A stretch of DNA of 64,000 nt from Bog-756 sp963727955 (GCA_963727955.1 CAVSII010000003.1:1-64000); one strand, 5' to 3'. Counted from the stretch's first letter, positions 7,763 through 18,433 are shown. Numbers and translations: made by a program. The notes: generated from the letters alone by a model not told the origin.

Positions 7763-10603
7763 GTGACCGTCCCGCCTGAACCGCCGTCGACCGTCCGTCA
7801 CCGGCTTCTCCGCTCGCACATGCTGATCGTGGCTGTCGGTCTGATCGTCTTCATCGTCTTTCTGGTCGCCCTGGCTCTCACGACCACCTCGACCCCGCTG
7901 TCCCGCATGAGCAAGCCGGCCAACGGCACCTCCTCGCCCGGCAAGGGCACCGGGACGGATTCGGTAGTGGGAACCAGCGCCGACATCGCCACCCGTTGCC
8001 CGTGGCTCAAGAAGGCCGTCGACGACGGCAAGTCACCGGCCCGGCTGGCCGCTCTGGTGGAAGACCGTATGACCGTCTCTGAGAAGGTCAGCGAGCTCGT
8101 CCTCTACAGCGACGCCAGCTACGAGAACATCAACGCCGGCGTGCCCCGTCTCTGCATCCCCTCTTTGGCCGTCCAGGACGGGCCCCAGGGTCTGGCCTAC
8201 GGGGACACCAACGTGACCCAGCTGCCTTCACCGTTGGGCATCGCCGCCACCTTCAATACGGCCACGGCCCTGGCCTACGGCGTGGTGGAGGGGTCCGAGG
8301 CCAAGGGCCAGGGCATCGACGCCATCCAGGGGCCGACCCTCAACATCGACCGTGTACCGGAGAGCGGTCGGTCCTACGAGGGTTACGGCGAGGACCCGGT
8401 ACTGGTGTCGGCCATGGGGGTGGCCGACATCGATGGCATCCAGTCCACCGGCACCATGGCCATGGCCAAGCACTTCGCCGTCTACAACCAGGAGACCGAC
8501 CGTGGCGTGCTCGACGATCAGGTCTCCGAACGGGCCCTGCACGAGCTCTACCTCCCACCGTTCAAGGCGGCGGTCAGCCAGGCCCACGTGAGCTCGGTCA
8601 TGTGCGCCTACCCGCGGCTCAACGGGACCTTCCAATGCCAGCAGCCCCAGCTCCTCGGGCTGCTGGCCACGTGGGGGTTCACCGGCTTCGTCCGTTCCGA
8701 CCTCGGCTCGGTGCACGACCCGGTGGCCGCCATCGAGTCCGGCATCGACCTCATCAAGCCGGAGAACGCCGGCCAGCTGGACGCACTGGTGCGCCAGGGC
8801 CAGCTTCCCCTGTCGTCGGTCGACGCCGCCGTCGCCCGCCTCCTCACCGTCATGTTCGCCCACCATCTGGTGGGCCGGTTCGAGCAAGCCACCCTGGGCA
8901 CACCGGTCGACTCACCCGCCCACACCCACTTCGCCCTGACCGCCGCCGAGCAGTCGGCCGTCCTTCTCAAGGACCGCGGCTCGGTCCTCCCCCTGTCCCC
9001 CACCCACGACCGGTCGGTGGCGCTCATCGGTGCCGACGCCTCGGCCGCCCCGGACACCACCGGCGGCGGTAGCTCAAGGGTCACTCCCCCGTTCACCTCG
9101 GACCCGTTGTCGGCCATCCGTCATGTGGCCGGCGTCCACACCACGGTCACCTACACAAACGGTGCCAGCACCACCCGCAGCATTTCGGCCGTGCCCACCT
9201 CGCTGCTCCGGCCGGCCTCGGGCAGCGGGCACGGGCTGACCGTCACCATCAGTCGGACCGATGCCACCGCCAACCCCACGGCCGAGGCCCTGGCCCTGGA
9301 CGCCGCCCAGTCGTACCAGCTGGTGCAGCCGACGGTGGACATCGCCATCCGGCCCCATCCGTCCACCGCCCTGTTCCTGCCCGGCCTGTCCCCGGGTGCC
9401 CCGACCGACCAGAGCCCCCTCCAACCCTCGCTGGGCCTGCCCCGGAGTCGCGGGGAGGAGTTCTCTCCGACCCGGACCCGGGTGGTGCTGCCGGCCGGTT
9501 GGCGCAACGTGCACGTGGCCTGGACCGGCACGCTGACCCCGCCCCGCACCGGGCTCTACACGCTCTCGCTCCAGGGCTCGGGGGCGGCCACCCTGCTGCT
9601 CGACGGCAAAGCCGTGGTGTCCGATCCCCTCAGTCACGTCCTCGGGCGATGGTCCCAGGCCGTCGAGCTGACCGGGGGCCACCCCTATCAGGTGGACATG
9701 GGCTGGCAACCCTTCGACAACCTGACCCCCTCGGGCGAGTCCAAGGTGGTCGAGGGGGACATGACCCTGGGCTGGTCCTACGACAGCGGCCAGGTCGCCG
9801 CCGCCGCCCAGGCCGCCCGCAGAGCCAGCGTGGCCGTCGTCTTCGCCGGAAGCTTCAGCTCCGAAGCGTTCGACCGACCGTCGCTCGGTCTGCCCGGCGA
9901 CGAGAACGCCCTCATCGCCGCCGTGGCCGCGGCCAACCCCCACACCGTGGTGGTCATAAACAGCGGCGGGCCGGTGCTCATGCCCTGGCTGCCATCGGTG
10001 GCCGGGGTGCTCGAGGCCTGGTACCCGGGCGAGGAAGACGGCGCCGCGGTGGCCGCTCTCCTGTACGGCGACGTCGACCCGTCGGGACGGCTGCCGGTGA
10101 CCTTTCCGACCAGTGCCTCCACCTCGGCCATCAACACCCTGAGCCAATGGCCCGGTATCGACCTCACCACCACCTACAGCGAAGGGCTCGACGTGGGATA
10201 CCGGTACAACCACGCCACCGGCATCCAACCACTGTTCCCCTTCGGCTTCGGGCTGTCCTACACCCGCTTCCGCCTCGGCCGCACCGTGAGGCTCCGTCGC
10301 TCGTGGCGACGGGTCACCCTCACCGTCAACGTGACCAACCTCGGGAAGCGGGAGGGAACCGATGTCGTCCAGGCCTATCTGACCTATCCAGCGGCGGCCG
10401 GCGAACCACCGGCCCAACTGGTGGCCTTCTATCCGGTCGCCCTGCAGCCGGGGCAGAGGCGAGCAGTCACCCTGGCTGTGCCGCTGTCGTCCTTTCGGGT
10501 CTACCTCAACGGCGGATGGACGACCGTACCGGGGACGTACACCTTGTCGGTCGGACAGTCGTCGTCCGACCTTCCCCTGTCGGTTACGACGACGGCACCC
10601 TGA
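7763..10603 (+). CDS. Membrane-anchored GH3 beta-glucosidase with PA14 domain
   Basis: 946 residues from a GTG start. A single membrane helix at about residues 18-40 anchors it with the bulk outside. The GH3 N-terminal domain includes LAVQDGPQGLAYG and FVRSDLGSV, where Asp313 fits the nucleophile of the family SDW/SDL motif. A PA14 carbohydrate-binding insert covers roughly residues 490-660 (TGLYTLSLQGSGAATLLLDG). The GH3 C-terminal domain and a fibronectin-like end (FPFGFGLSYTRF) follow. It should hydrolyse beta-linked oligosaccharides at the cell surface. The insert position matches PA14-containing GH3 enzymes. Confidence 0.88.
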   Translation: MTVPPEPPSTVRHRLLRSHMLIVAVGLIVFIVFLVALALTTTSTPLSRMSKPANGTSSPGKGTGTDSVVGTSADIATRCPWLKKAVDDGKSPARLAALVEDRMTVSEKVSELVLYSDASYENINAGVPRLCIPSLAVQDGPQGLAYGDTNVTQLPSPLGIAATFNTATALAYGVVEGSEAKGQGIDAIQGPTLNIDRVPESGRSYEGYGEDPVLVSAMGVADIDGIQSTGTMAMAKHFAVYNQETDRGVLDDQVSERALHELYLPPFKAAVSQAHVSSVMCAYPRLNGTFQCQQPQLLGLLATWGFTGFVRSDLGSVHDPVAAIESGIDLIKPENAGQLDALVRQGQLPLSSVDAAVARLLTVMFAHHLVGRFEQATLGTPVDSPAHTHFALTAAEQSAVLLKDRGSVLPLSPTHDRSVALIGADASAAPDTTGGGSSRVTPPFTSDPLSAIRHVAGVHTTVTYTNGASTTRSISAVPTSLLRPASGSGHGLTVTISRTDATANPTAEALALDAAQSYQLVQPTVDIAIRPHPSTALFLPGLSPGAPTDQSPLQPSLGLPRSRGEEFSPTRTRVVLPAGWRNVHVAWTGTLTPPRTGLYTLSLQGSGAATLLLDGKAVVSDPLSHVLGRWSQAVELTGGHPYQVDMGWQPFDNLTPSGESKVVEGDMTLGWSYDSGQVAAAAQAARRASVAVVFAGSFSSEAFDRPSLGLPGDENALIAAVAAANPHTVVVINSGGPVLMPWLPSVAGVLEAWYPGEEDGAAVAALLYGDVDPSGRLPVTFPTSASTSAINTLSQWPGIDLTTTYSEGLDVGYRYNHATGIQPLFPFGFGLSYTRFRLGRTVRLRRSWRRVTLTVNVTNLGKREGTDVVQAYLTYPAAAGEPPAQLVAFYPVALQPGQRRAVTLAVPLSSFRVYLNGGWTTVPGTYTLSVGQSSSDLPLSVTTTAP

Positions 10604-10797
10604 GGGCGGCGCCGGACCCGGACGCGGCGGTCGGCATCCCCGGGGGGCCGACAAACCAGTTGAGGTACGATGGATGGGTCGTGATCTGGGGCAGGACCAC
10701 CCCTTTGGTGGGCCGGACCCGGATGCCGTCGGCCGGGCCCGCATACACCGGGCCACAAAGATCCGACCTCTCCCGTCGGCCCGAGCGAAGGAACCCC

Positions 10798-12243
<1,446 letters not shown>

Positions 12244-12295
12244 TCCCGGTGACCTCTCACGCCGGACAGGACTGACTGCGGACGGCACAAACCGG

Positions 12296-12901
12296 CTAGT
12301 CGACCCCGCGCTCATCCGGGCGGCACCTCCGGATGACCCGGGCCGGGTTGCCCACCGCCACCACGCCGGCGGGCAGATCGCGGGCCACCACCGAGCCGGC
12401 ACCCACCACCGTGTCGGCGCCGATGGTCACCCCGGGTAGCACGATCACACCCCCACCGAGCCACACGTTGTCGGCGATGGCGATGGGCGCGGCCGCCTCC
12501 CAGCCGGCCCGACGCTGGTCGGGATCGACCGGGTGGGTGGGGGTGAGCAGCTGCACGTTGGGACCGATCTGGACGTCGTCGCCGATGACGATGGGTGCGG
12601 GGTCGAGGGCCACCAGCCCGAAGTTGGCAAAGGTTCGGGCCCCCATCGACACCTGGCCGCCGTAGTCGCAGTAGAAGGGCGGACGGATCTCGCTCATCGG
12701 ACCGAAGTGTCCGAGCAGTTCACCGAGAAGCCGACGGTGAACGTCGGCGTCGTCGAAGCCGGTGGCGTTGAACCGGTCGAGGAGGAGCCGGGCCCGCCGG
12801 TGGGCTGCAGCCACCTCCGGGTCGGAGGCCAGGTAGAGGTCACCGGCCAGCATGCGCTCCCACTGGCTGCGGCCGTCGGAGGCGGCGGTGGGCGGGATCA
12901 C
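12296..12901 (-). CDS. Maltose/galactoside-type sugar O-acetyltransferase (left-handed beta-helix)
   Basis: 201 residues. The N terminus (RMLAGDLYLASDPEV, then ARLLLDRFNAT) is the helical cap of the Maa/LacA/NodL group. It is followed by hexapeptide repeats and NVWLGGGVIVLPGVTIGADT, then VVGAGSVVARDLPAGVVAVG. The family transfers acetyl from acetyl-CoA to sugar hydroxyls as a trimer. The start codon overlaps the stop of the upstream cyclase gene by 4 bases (ATGA), so the two genes are probably translated together. Confidence 0.85.
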   Translation of the reverse strand: MIPPTAASDGRSQWERMLAGDLYLASDPEVAAAHRRARLLLDRFNATGFDDADVHRRLLGELLGHFGPMSEIRPPFYCDYGGQVSMGARTFANFGLVALDPAPIVIGDDVQIGPNVQLLTPTHPVDPDQRRAGWEAAAPIAIADNVWLGGGVIVLPGVTIGADTVVGAGSVVARDLPAGVVAVGNPARVIRRCRPDERGVD

Positions 12902-13977
12902 CCGGGCACGACGCCGTGGACCGAGAACACCTCGCGGGTGCCGTCGAACCCCTTGAGCTGGCGCTGTCCCGCCGGCCGGAAGACGAAGGAATCGGCGGCC
13001 AGCCGGGCAGTGGCCTCGTCGACCAGCACCTCCCGTGGCACGGCCAGCTCGGCCAGGCGGGCGGCCAGATTGACCACCGAGCCGTAGTAGTCGCCGTGGC
13101 GGGTGATGACCTCCCCGAAGGCGACCCCGGCCCGGGGCTCGATCCCCTCGGCGTAGGCGGCGGTGATGTCGCGGGCGATGGCGCAGCCGGCGGTGGCGTC
13201 CAGGGCCACGAACATGACCTCGTCGCCGATGTGCTTGACAATGCGCCCGCCGTGGGCCGACGCCACCTCGAAGGCATTGAGCTCGAAATCGCTGATCAGC
13301 TCGAGCAGCTTCGACGGTGCCGTGTGGAGGGCCAGCGGGGTGAACCCGACCAGGTCCACGAAACCGACGGCCAGCCGGTAGAGCGAGCGGTCGGCCACAT
13401 CGACCTGGGCGATGCGTTGGCGGTCGATGGCCCCCTGCATGTGGTGGGCAAAGATGGCCCCCATCGAGTCGCCGATCTTGAGGGCACCGGCCGTGGCCTG
13501 GGCCAGGTTGCGTGCCCAGACCAGTCCGTCGAGCTCCGATTCGTCCAGGGCCGGCTCGACCGTCTGGACGTAGAGAGAGACGGCGGCCTCGGCCACCCGG
13601 GCCAGCGAGGTACCGAGCACCCGCAGGAGCTCCTCCCCCTGCAGCCCGGCCGGCTCGAACTTGACCACGAAGGACGTGAACTCGGCGTCACGCTCGGAGA
13701 ACAAGGGCCGGTCAACATCGGCGTCGGGGACGGCCACACCGAGGGTCCGCCATACGGTGAGGACCGTGTCCAGGTCCAGTCCGGACCGCCGGGCCAGCTC
13801 GGTGGCCGACAGGGTGTGGTCAGCCGCCAGGACCAGGTCACCGGCCAGGCTGGGGAGACGGCGGGTCTGGCGGGCCTCGGCGATCTGGGCGTCGGTGGCG
13901 CCCAGTGACCGGAGGTAGTCGTCGATCTCCACGCCACCTCCACGCTCGGTCACGAAGGAGACGCTACCGGGCGTCAC
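12898..13977 (-). CDS. Class III adenylate/guanylate cyclase with N-terminal regulatory domain
   Basis: 359 residues from GTG at 13977. A second GTG at 13932, with GGAGG just upstream, is an equally good start. The catalytic domain is C-terminal: VGFVDLVGFTPLA holds the first metal Asp, GGRIVKHIGDEVMFV the second, and GSVVNLAARLAELA the Asn/Arg of the transition state. The N-terminal half (DYLRSLGATDAQIAEA, then AELARRSGLDLDTV) resembles the pH-sensing regulatory part of mycobacterial Rv1264-type cyclases. It should make cAMP and is coupled to the downstream acetyltransferase by a 4-base overlap. Confidence 0.85.
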   Translation of the reverse strand: MTPGSVSFVTERGGGVEIDDYLRSLGATDAQIAEARQTRRLPSLAGDLVLAADHTLSATELARRSGLDLDTVLTVWRTLGVAVPDADVDRPLFSERDAEFTSFVVKFEPAGLQGEELLRVLGTSLARVAEAAVSLYVQTVEPALDESELDGLVWARNLAQATAGALKIGDSMGAIFAHHMQGAIDRQRIAQVDVADRSLYRLAVGFVDLVGFTPLALHTAPSKLLELISDFELNAFEVASAHGGRIVKHIGDEVMFVALDATAGCAIARDITAAYAEGIEPRAGVAFGEVITRHGDYYGSVVNLAARLAELAVPREVLVDEATARLAADSFVFRPAGQRQLKGFDGTREVFSVHGVVPG

Positions 13978-14015
13978 GGATGAACCTCCGGATCGAGGGA
14001 TCGTGGCTCAGGATG

Positions 14016-14052
14016 GCCCCGCTTCGGTGACTTCGCCGAGGCTGTGCGGGGC
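14016..14052. terminator. Strong hairpin between cyclase and pentapeptide genes
   Basis: GCCCCGC at 14016-14022 pairs with GCGGGGC at 14046-14052, with an inner CTTCGG/CCGAGG stem. It lies downstream of the leftward pentapeptide gene and just upstream of the cyclase start. No T-run follows, so it may be a terminator or a degenerate arm of the dispersed site. Confidence 0.4.
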
Positions 14053-14110
14053 GGGACGATGATCGAAAACAGCTTTGTGACCTCGTCTGAAATCGCTCAA
14101 CTTCCGGACA

Positions 14111-14145
14111 TCGATAACGTCACTAAACGGCATTCGGGCGTGTGG
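14111..14145 (+). repeat. attC-like site, right arm only (array edge)
   Basis: TAACGTCACTAAACGG then CATTCGGGCG closely matches the right arm of the site at 52562 (TAACTGTCCATGAACGGCAC, then ATGCGGGCG). The left arm is not clear. It marks the left edge of the cassette array, making the pentapeptide gene the first cassette. Confidence 0.45.
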
Positions 14146-14158
14146 ATAACCGCCTCGG

Positions 14159-16528
14159 TCAAGCTGTCGGCATCACCACACTCGACGGGGCAGACGCTGG
14201 GCCAGGCACGTTGTTCTCGTTGAACGCCGTCACCTTGAAGGTGTAGCTGTCGCCGTCCGTCAGGCCGATCACAGTGCAGGTGTCTGTCGGGTCGGTGCCT
14301 GTGCAGGTGCTCCCGTCGCCGTCGGTGCCTGGAGCGGTGATGTCGCTGGCGGTCACCGTGTAGCTGGCGACATCGGCGGGGACGTCGTTGGCGGGTGCGT
14401 TCCATGACACCGTGACCTGACCATCACCGGGCAATGCCGAGACGTTGGTGGGGGCATCGGGGAGGATCAGGTTGTTGACGCAAGTACCTCCGTCATTGTC
14501 GCTGTTGGTACCGTCAGGACAGGTCGTGTTTGACCAAGTGACTTCGTACAAATCGGCGTCGTTCAAACTGGAGTCGGTGAGGTTGGCGTTCGTGAGGTTG
14601 GCTTCTTGCAGGTAGATGCCAGTAGCGTCGGCGTCCGTCAGCTTGGCGTTGGTTAGGTTGGCAGCGACCAGCTCGGCACCGTTTATGTCGGCATCGTTCA
14701 GATCGGCACTGCTCAGGTCGGCATCGTTCAGATCGGCACTGCTCAGGTTGAGACCGTTCAGATTGGCATTGGTGAGGTTTGCGTATGGTCCGATGAGGTA
14801 TCCGCCGGTCAGACTCCAGTCGGTCGGCAGCGCAGGTGTAGTACCGGCGACTCCACCGGATATCACTCCGGTTAGGGTGGCGCCGGTAAGGTTGGCTTCA
14901 GTCAGAGTGGCGTCAGACAGGTCAGAGTCGGTCAGGTTGGCTTCAGTTAAGTTGGTGTTGGACAAGTCGGCGCCGCTCAGGTCAAGGCTGGCCAGGTCCG
15001 CACTAGCGAGATCGGCATATGGCCCGATTAGGTATCCGCCGATCACACTCCAGCTAGTCGGCAGCGCAGCTGGGCTACCGGTGATCCCACCAGATATCAC
15101 TCCGCTCAGCGTCGCGCCGGTAAGGTCGGCCCCGCTCAAGTCGGCGTTGATCATCCTGGCGTCGGTCAAGTCAACGTCAGACATATCAGTGTTGCTGAGG
15201 TCGGATCCGTCCAGATTGGCTTCGGTGAGCTCGGCATATGGCCCGATGAGGTATCCGCCGTTGAGACTCCAGTCGGTTGGCAACACAGCTGGGGTACCGG
15301 TGATCAAACCGGATGTCACTCCGGCCAGACTGACGTCGGTAAGGTCGGCTTCGGTCAAGTTGGCATCGGACAGGCTGGCATCGGACAGGTTGGCGTCGGT
15401 CAAGTTGGCGTCGGTGAGGTTAGCTCCAGCGAGGTCGGCCCCCGATATGTTTGCAGCGGATATGTCCGCAGCGGACAGGTTGGCATCGGTCAGAGTGGCA
15501 TCGGACAGATCTGCGTCGCTCAGGTCAAGACCGTTCAAGTTGGCATCAGTGAGATTTGCGTATTGCCCGATGAGGTATCCGCCAATGAAGCTCCAGTCGG
15601 TCGGCAGCCCAGCTGGAGTACCGGTGATCCCACCGGATATCACTCCGGTCAGGGTGGCGTCGCTAAGGTCGGTATCGGACAAGTTGGTGTCGGACAGGTT
15701 GGCATCGTTCAGGTAGACGGTCAGGTTGGCGCCGCTCAGATTGGCGCCGGACAGGTTGACGCCGAACAGGTTGTTGTAGCCGGACAGGATGGCGTCGGAC
15801 AGGTTGGCATCGGTCAGAGTGGCGTCGGACAGGTCTATATCGCTTAGGTCGTCGCCATTCAGGGTGGCGCCATCGAGATCCGCATATGGGCCGAGGAGGT
15901 ATCCAGCGCCAAAGCTCCAGTCGGGTGGCAGCGCAGCGGGAGTCCCTGTGATCCCACCGGAGGTCACACCCTTCAGGTCACCACCCATAACGGCGCCGGT
16001 CAGGTTGGTGTTGGCCAGGTTGGCGTCGGCCATATTGGCGTCGGACATGTCAGCGTCGGTCAGGTTCATGCCGGCGAGATCGCATCTTGAAACATTGGCT
16101 TTGACACCAAAATAGAAGCAATCATCCCGAGCGTTGGTGCTGCGGGAGATCGGGCGTTTTGCCGGCTTGGAGACCTGACCGAGACCTGCGGAGTTCGAAG
16201 CTCGCACCGTGACCTTTTTGTCCTGGCTATTCTTGATGGGCCATGCCAATGTGCACGATGTCGCTCCCGTCGTGGTACAGGTTGCACCGCCATCACCGCT
16301 GCCCGTCACGGTATAACCAGTAATGGCTGCGCCCCCGTCCGACGCAGGCGGCGTCCAATAAACTGCCAGGAGAGGGGCGGTGGTCTCCACCAAATATACC
16401 CCGGTTGGCTTACCCGGTTTCTTTATCGTGGTGGCTCCGGCGGGCGCTGTCGATGGGACAGCAGTGGCAAGTGTCGCTCCGCCGATCACTGCGACCGCAA
16501 ACAGGACGAATGGCTTAAAGACTCTCAT
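14159..16528 (-). CDS. Secreted pentapeptide-repeat protein with fibronectin III domains
   Basis: 789 residues from ATG at 16528, with AAAGGGG five bases upstream; the frame stays open further upstream but without a signal. A signal peptide (KPFVLFAVAVIGGATLATAV) is followed by a fibronectin III domain (residues about 40-125), a long field of A(D/N)Lxx pentapeptide repeats (about 135-690) and a second fibronectin III domain (PDAPTNVSALPGDGQVTVSW). The pentapeptide field is interrupted five times by a near-identical module, GGITGTPAALPTDWS then GGYLIGPYA. Pentapeptide repeats form a right-handed quadrilateral helix. A surface or adhesive role is inferred. It is exceptionally large for a gene cassette. 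Confidence 0.85.
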   Translation of the reverse strand: MRVFKPFVLFAVAVIGGATLATAVPSTAPAGATTIKKPGKPTGVYLVETTAPLLAVYWTPPASDGGAAITGYTVTGSGDGGATCTTTGATSCTLAWPIKNSQDKKVTVRASNSAGLGQVSKPAKRPISRSTNARDDCFYFGVKANVSRCDLAGMNLTDADMSDANMADANLANTNLTGAVMGGDLKGVTSGGITGTPAALPPDWSFGAGYLLGPYADLDGATLNGDDLSDIDLSDATLTDANLSDAILSGYNNLFGVNLSGANLSGANLTVYLNDANLSDTNLSDTDLSDATLTGVISGGITGTPAGLPTDWSFIGGYLIGQYANLTDANLNGLDLSDADLSDATLTDANLSAADISAANISGADLAGANLTDANLTDANLSDASLSDANLTEADLTDVSLAGVTSGLITGTPAVLPTDWSLNGGYLIGPYAELTEANLDGSDLSNTDMSDVDLTDARMINADLSGADLTGATLSGVISGGITGSPAALPTSWSVIGGYLIGPYADLASADLASLDLSGADLSNTNLTEANLTDSDLSDATLTEANLTGATLTGVISGGVAGTTPALPTDWSLTGGYLIGPYANLTNANLNGLNLSSADLNDADLSSADLNDADINGAELVAANLTNAKLTDADATGIYLQEANLTNANLTDSSLNDADLYEVTWSNTTCPDGTNSDNDGGTCVNNLILPDAPTNVSALPGDGQVTVSWNAPANDVPADVASYTVTASDITAPGTDGDGSTCTGTDPTDTCTVIGLTDGDSYTFKVTAFNENNVPGPASAPSSVVMPTA

Positions 16529-16770
16529 CGGACCCCTTTGACGGATATTGGACCGAAAGCCAAACCACCTACAACCACACGCTTCCGCCGTGACAACTGA
16601 CTCAACTGAGGAAGGCGCATCGAGATGGCCCTCGCTTGAAAAGGGCCGCCCATCGACCCGCAAGCCAGTATGGACCCAAGTTTTCGAAGTGTCGAGCGGC
16701 AGCTGGTCCAATTTGCCGTCGCGTGCCTTCCCTGATCGAAAGGACAGGGGGAAAGGGAAGTTCAAGGGCG

Positions 16771-16853
16771 TCCAGGACCAATGGCTCGGGAAACCTAATT
16801 GACCGGCGTCCGCTTGCTAGCGGCTAACTCCTCATAAACGGGCACTTTGATGA
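16771..16853 (+). repeat. attC-like site, long form
   Basis: Left arm ACCAATGGCTCGGG, loop GACCGGCGTCCGCTTGCTAG, right arm CGGCTAACTCCTCATAAACG then GGCACTTTGATG. It lies between the divergent genes at 16528 and 16850, and the start codon of the latter is inside the right arm. Confidence 0.75.
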
Positions 16854-17377
16854 CACTGGCCGAGCACACGCCAGGTCTGTCCTGTCATGATCACTCAGTG
16901 ACTCTTCAGGGTGGTGTCTACCGTCTTCAACTCGACTTCAACCAGTTGTCGGAGACGTTGCGTGTGCTGGCAGTGCTTTCACCGACGTGCCCGCACTGCC
17001 TTGAAGGTAACGAAATGCTGTCAAGAATGCCTGCGGGTCCTAACTGTCTGGTGCTCTGGACGGCAATGCTCGCCGGGGATTCTCCCGATGTAGCCGCCGA
17101 GCAGGGCCGTTCCGATGACCGCTGTACCCAGTACTGGGAGGAGGCAGATTGGCCCGTCTCGACAAGACTTCGTCCCATCCTTGGCTTCGGTTCATATGAT
17201 CCCGCTATGAGCGCCGGGGACGTGTATCTGCTGTATCCACCCGGAATCGTTTGGACTGACGAATACCCACCTTTTCCTACCGACTGGACACACAATCTTC
17301 GAGAGCACGAACCGGAACGTCCTCGGATTACCGCTGCTCTCCTGACCCATTGGGCTTCAACGGCGCATCTGATATGA
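16850..17377 (+). CDS. Thioredoxin-like protein with CPHC motif
   Basis: 175 residues. VLAVLSPTCPHCLEG near residue 40 is a beta strand followed by a CxxC active site, as in thioredoxin-fold proteins. VLWTAMLAGDSP and DVYLLYPPGIVWTDE fit later strands. No signal peptide is present, so it is likely a cytosolic thiol reductase or sensor; the exact family is not recognised. The ATG at 16850 (a TTG codon precedes it) falls inside the right arm of the upstream site, leaving no room for a normal ribosome binding site. Its stop is two bases from the next site. Confidence 0.65.
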   Translation: MTLAEHTPGLSCHDHSVTLQGGVYRLQLDFNQLSETLRVLAVLSPTCPHCLEGNEMLSRMPAGPNCLVLWTAMLAGDSPDVAAEQGRSDDRCTQYWEEADWPVSTRLRPILGFGSYDPAMSAGDVYLLYPPGIVWTDEYPPFPTDWTHNLREHEPERPRITAALLTHWASTAHLI

Positions 17378-17378
17378 G

Positions 17379-17435
17379 TGGCAGCTAACACCGGCTCGGA
17401 GGCGCTTATCCCTGCCCAGAACATCAGGGGAGCCC
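17379..17435 (+). repeat. attC-like site between two convergent genes
   Basis: GTGGCAGCTAACACCGGCTC, then GGAGGCGCTTATCC and ATCAGGGGAGCCC. The site fills the whole gap between the stop at 17377 and the convergent stop at 17436. Confidence 0.8.
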
Positions 17436-17996
17436 TCAGGATTTCGCCGTCAAGGTCACTTTGATCGACCGCGGCGTTGCCGTACCGGGCGGAAGCCCAA
17501 AGGTCACGACCTTGGTCCCGTACGTGCCTGGCGGCAGCGGAGGCAGGCTATTTCCGTCTGTGCATAGGGGAACATGAACGACCGACTGCCCGCCTGTCTG
17601 CAAACAACTTTGGTAGGTGGTCAGGATTCTGATCGGGAATCGATTCTTGCCAGGAAGGAGTTTCACCGAAGGACGACAAGCGACAGCAGATACGGCGGGG
17701 TCAAACGGAATGTGAAGATTAGCCAGTCCCGTAAATAGCCAACCGTCTATTGCACATTGCTCGACAGTTACTGCGGTGCTTCCTCGGTTGGTGAGGACTG
17801 CATGGCCTCGGATCGGCGTACCAACGGCAACCTTGTTGCGGTCCAGGATCAGTTGTATTGAAATCGGATAGCTCGTCCAGGCGCTCTGAAGGGCAGTCGG
17901 GTTCGGATTAGCCTCTTTCGCTGTACCGCATCCAGCCAGAACGCCTGCCACGACGACAGCGATGGCCATCCCGGCGGAATCGGCCCATGGCGCCAT
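17436..17996 (-). CDS. Predicted lipoprotein, unknown function
   Basis: 186 residues from ATG at 17996 (MAPWADSAGMAIAVVVAGVL). The lipobox VLAGC marks Cys24 or so for lipid attachment. The mature part (SIQLILDRNKVAVGTPIRGH, then AVLTNRGSTAVTVEQC) reads as an immunoglobulin-like beta-sandwich of the kind used in actinobacterial surface lipoproteins, with paired cysteines. The frame is open upstream, but that part covers another cassette and a site, so the lipoprotein start is chosen. Function unknown. Confidence 0.7.
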   Translation of the reverse strand: MAPWADSAGMAIAVVVAGVLAGCGTAKEANPNPTALQSAWTSYPISIQLILDRNKVAVGTPIRGHAVLTNRGSTAVTVEQCAIDGWLFTGLANLHIPFDPAVSAVACRPSVKLLPGKNRFPIRILTTYQSCLQTGGQSVVHVPLCTDGNSLPPLPPGTYGTKVVTFGLPPGTATPRSIKVTLTAKS

Positions 17997-18024
17997 TCTG
18001 CACCCTGAAGCAACCCCCCCGGCG

Positions 18025-18070
18025 GCAGGTGACCCACAAGACCGGGTTTGAGCCACCCCGAGCGGTTGCG
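18025..18070 (+). repeat. attC-like site, divergent copy
   Basis: GTGACCCACAAGACCGGG then TTTGAGCCACCC. It lies between the divergent genes at 17996 and 18101. Confidence 0.5.
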
Positions 18071-18100
18071 AATGTCCTGCGATGGGAGCAGCATGGTTAC

Positions 18101-18316
18101 ATGTTTTGGTGTGACAGTTGTGGTCATGCATTTGAAATCCCCGACCGTCATCACCTGCGTGAAATGCCCGAGCTGCGGAAGGACCCGAAGGACGTGGTTC
18201 CGTTAGCGGTGGTGTGTCCGAGCTGCAACAGAGTGCAACGGATCCTGTATTCGAGTTGGAGCGGCTCAGCCCGTCCGGGTCGACCCCGAACACCGCCTCA
18301 ACCGAGCGGCTGCTAA
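18101..18316 (+). CDS. Zinc-ribbon microprotein
   Basis: 71 residues. FWCDSCGHAFEIPD and VVCPSCNRVQRIL give two CxxC knuckles about 38 residues apart, the pattern of a small zinc ribbon. ATG at 18101 is preceded by GGGAG 12 bases upstream. Such proteins bind nucleic acid or act as accessory subunits, but no family is recognised. It occupies one cassette by itself between the sites at 18025 and 18329. Confidence 0.6.
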   Translation: MFWCDSCGHAFEIPDRHHLREMPELRKDPKDVVPLAVVCPSCNRVQRILYSSWSGSARPGRPRTPPQPSGC

Positions 18317-18328
18317 GGAAGTCATCGC

Positions 18329-18392
18329 GTCCCACAACACCGGTTCAGCAGGGCGTTATCAGCCGTTGCTGATCGGCACCTTGGGGGCAGGC
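18329..18392 (+). repeat. attC-like site, long form
   Basis: CCCACAACACCGGTTCAGCA, GGGCGTTATCAGCC, then right arm GATCGGCACCTTGGGGGCAG. It separates the genes at 18316 and 18434. Confidence 0.8.
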
Positions 18393-18433
18393 AGTCGTGG
18401 CAGCGGGCCCCAGTATCCGGCAATCCAGAGCGA

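Noticed and set aside
10604..10797. SAH riboswitch upstream of ahcY
   Set aside because: The leader has a small hairpin but not the conserved SAH-riboswitch core; nothing else supports it.
12916..13908. 330-residue plus-strand frame opposite the cyclase
   Set aside because: Antisense shadow with no domain; the cyclase on the other strand is unmistakable.
14616..15716. 366-residue plus-strand frame opposite the pentapeptide gene
   Set aside because: Its repetitive RLASVRSA pattern is the reverse reading of the pentapeptide repeats.
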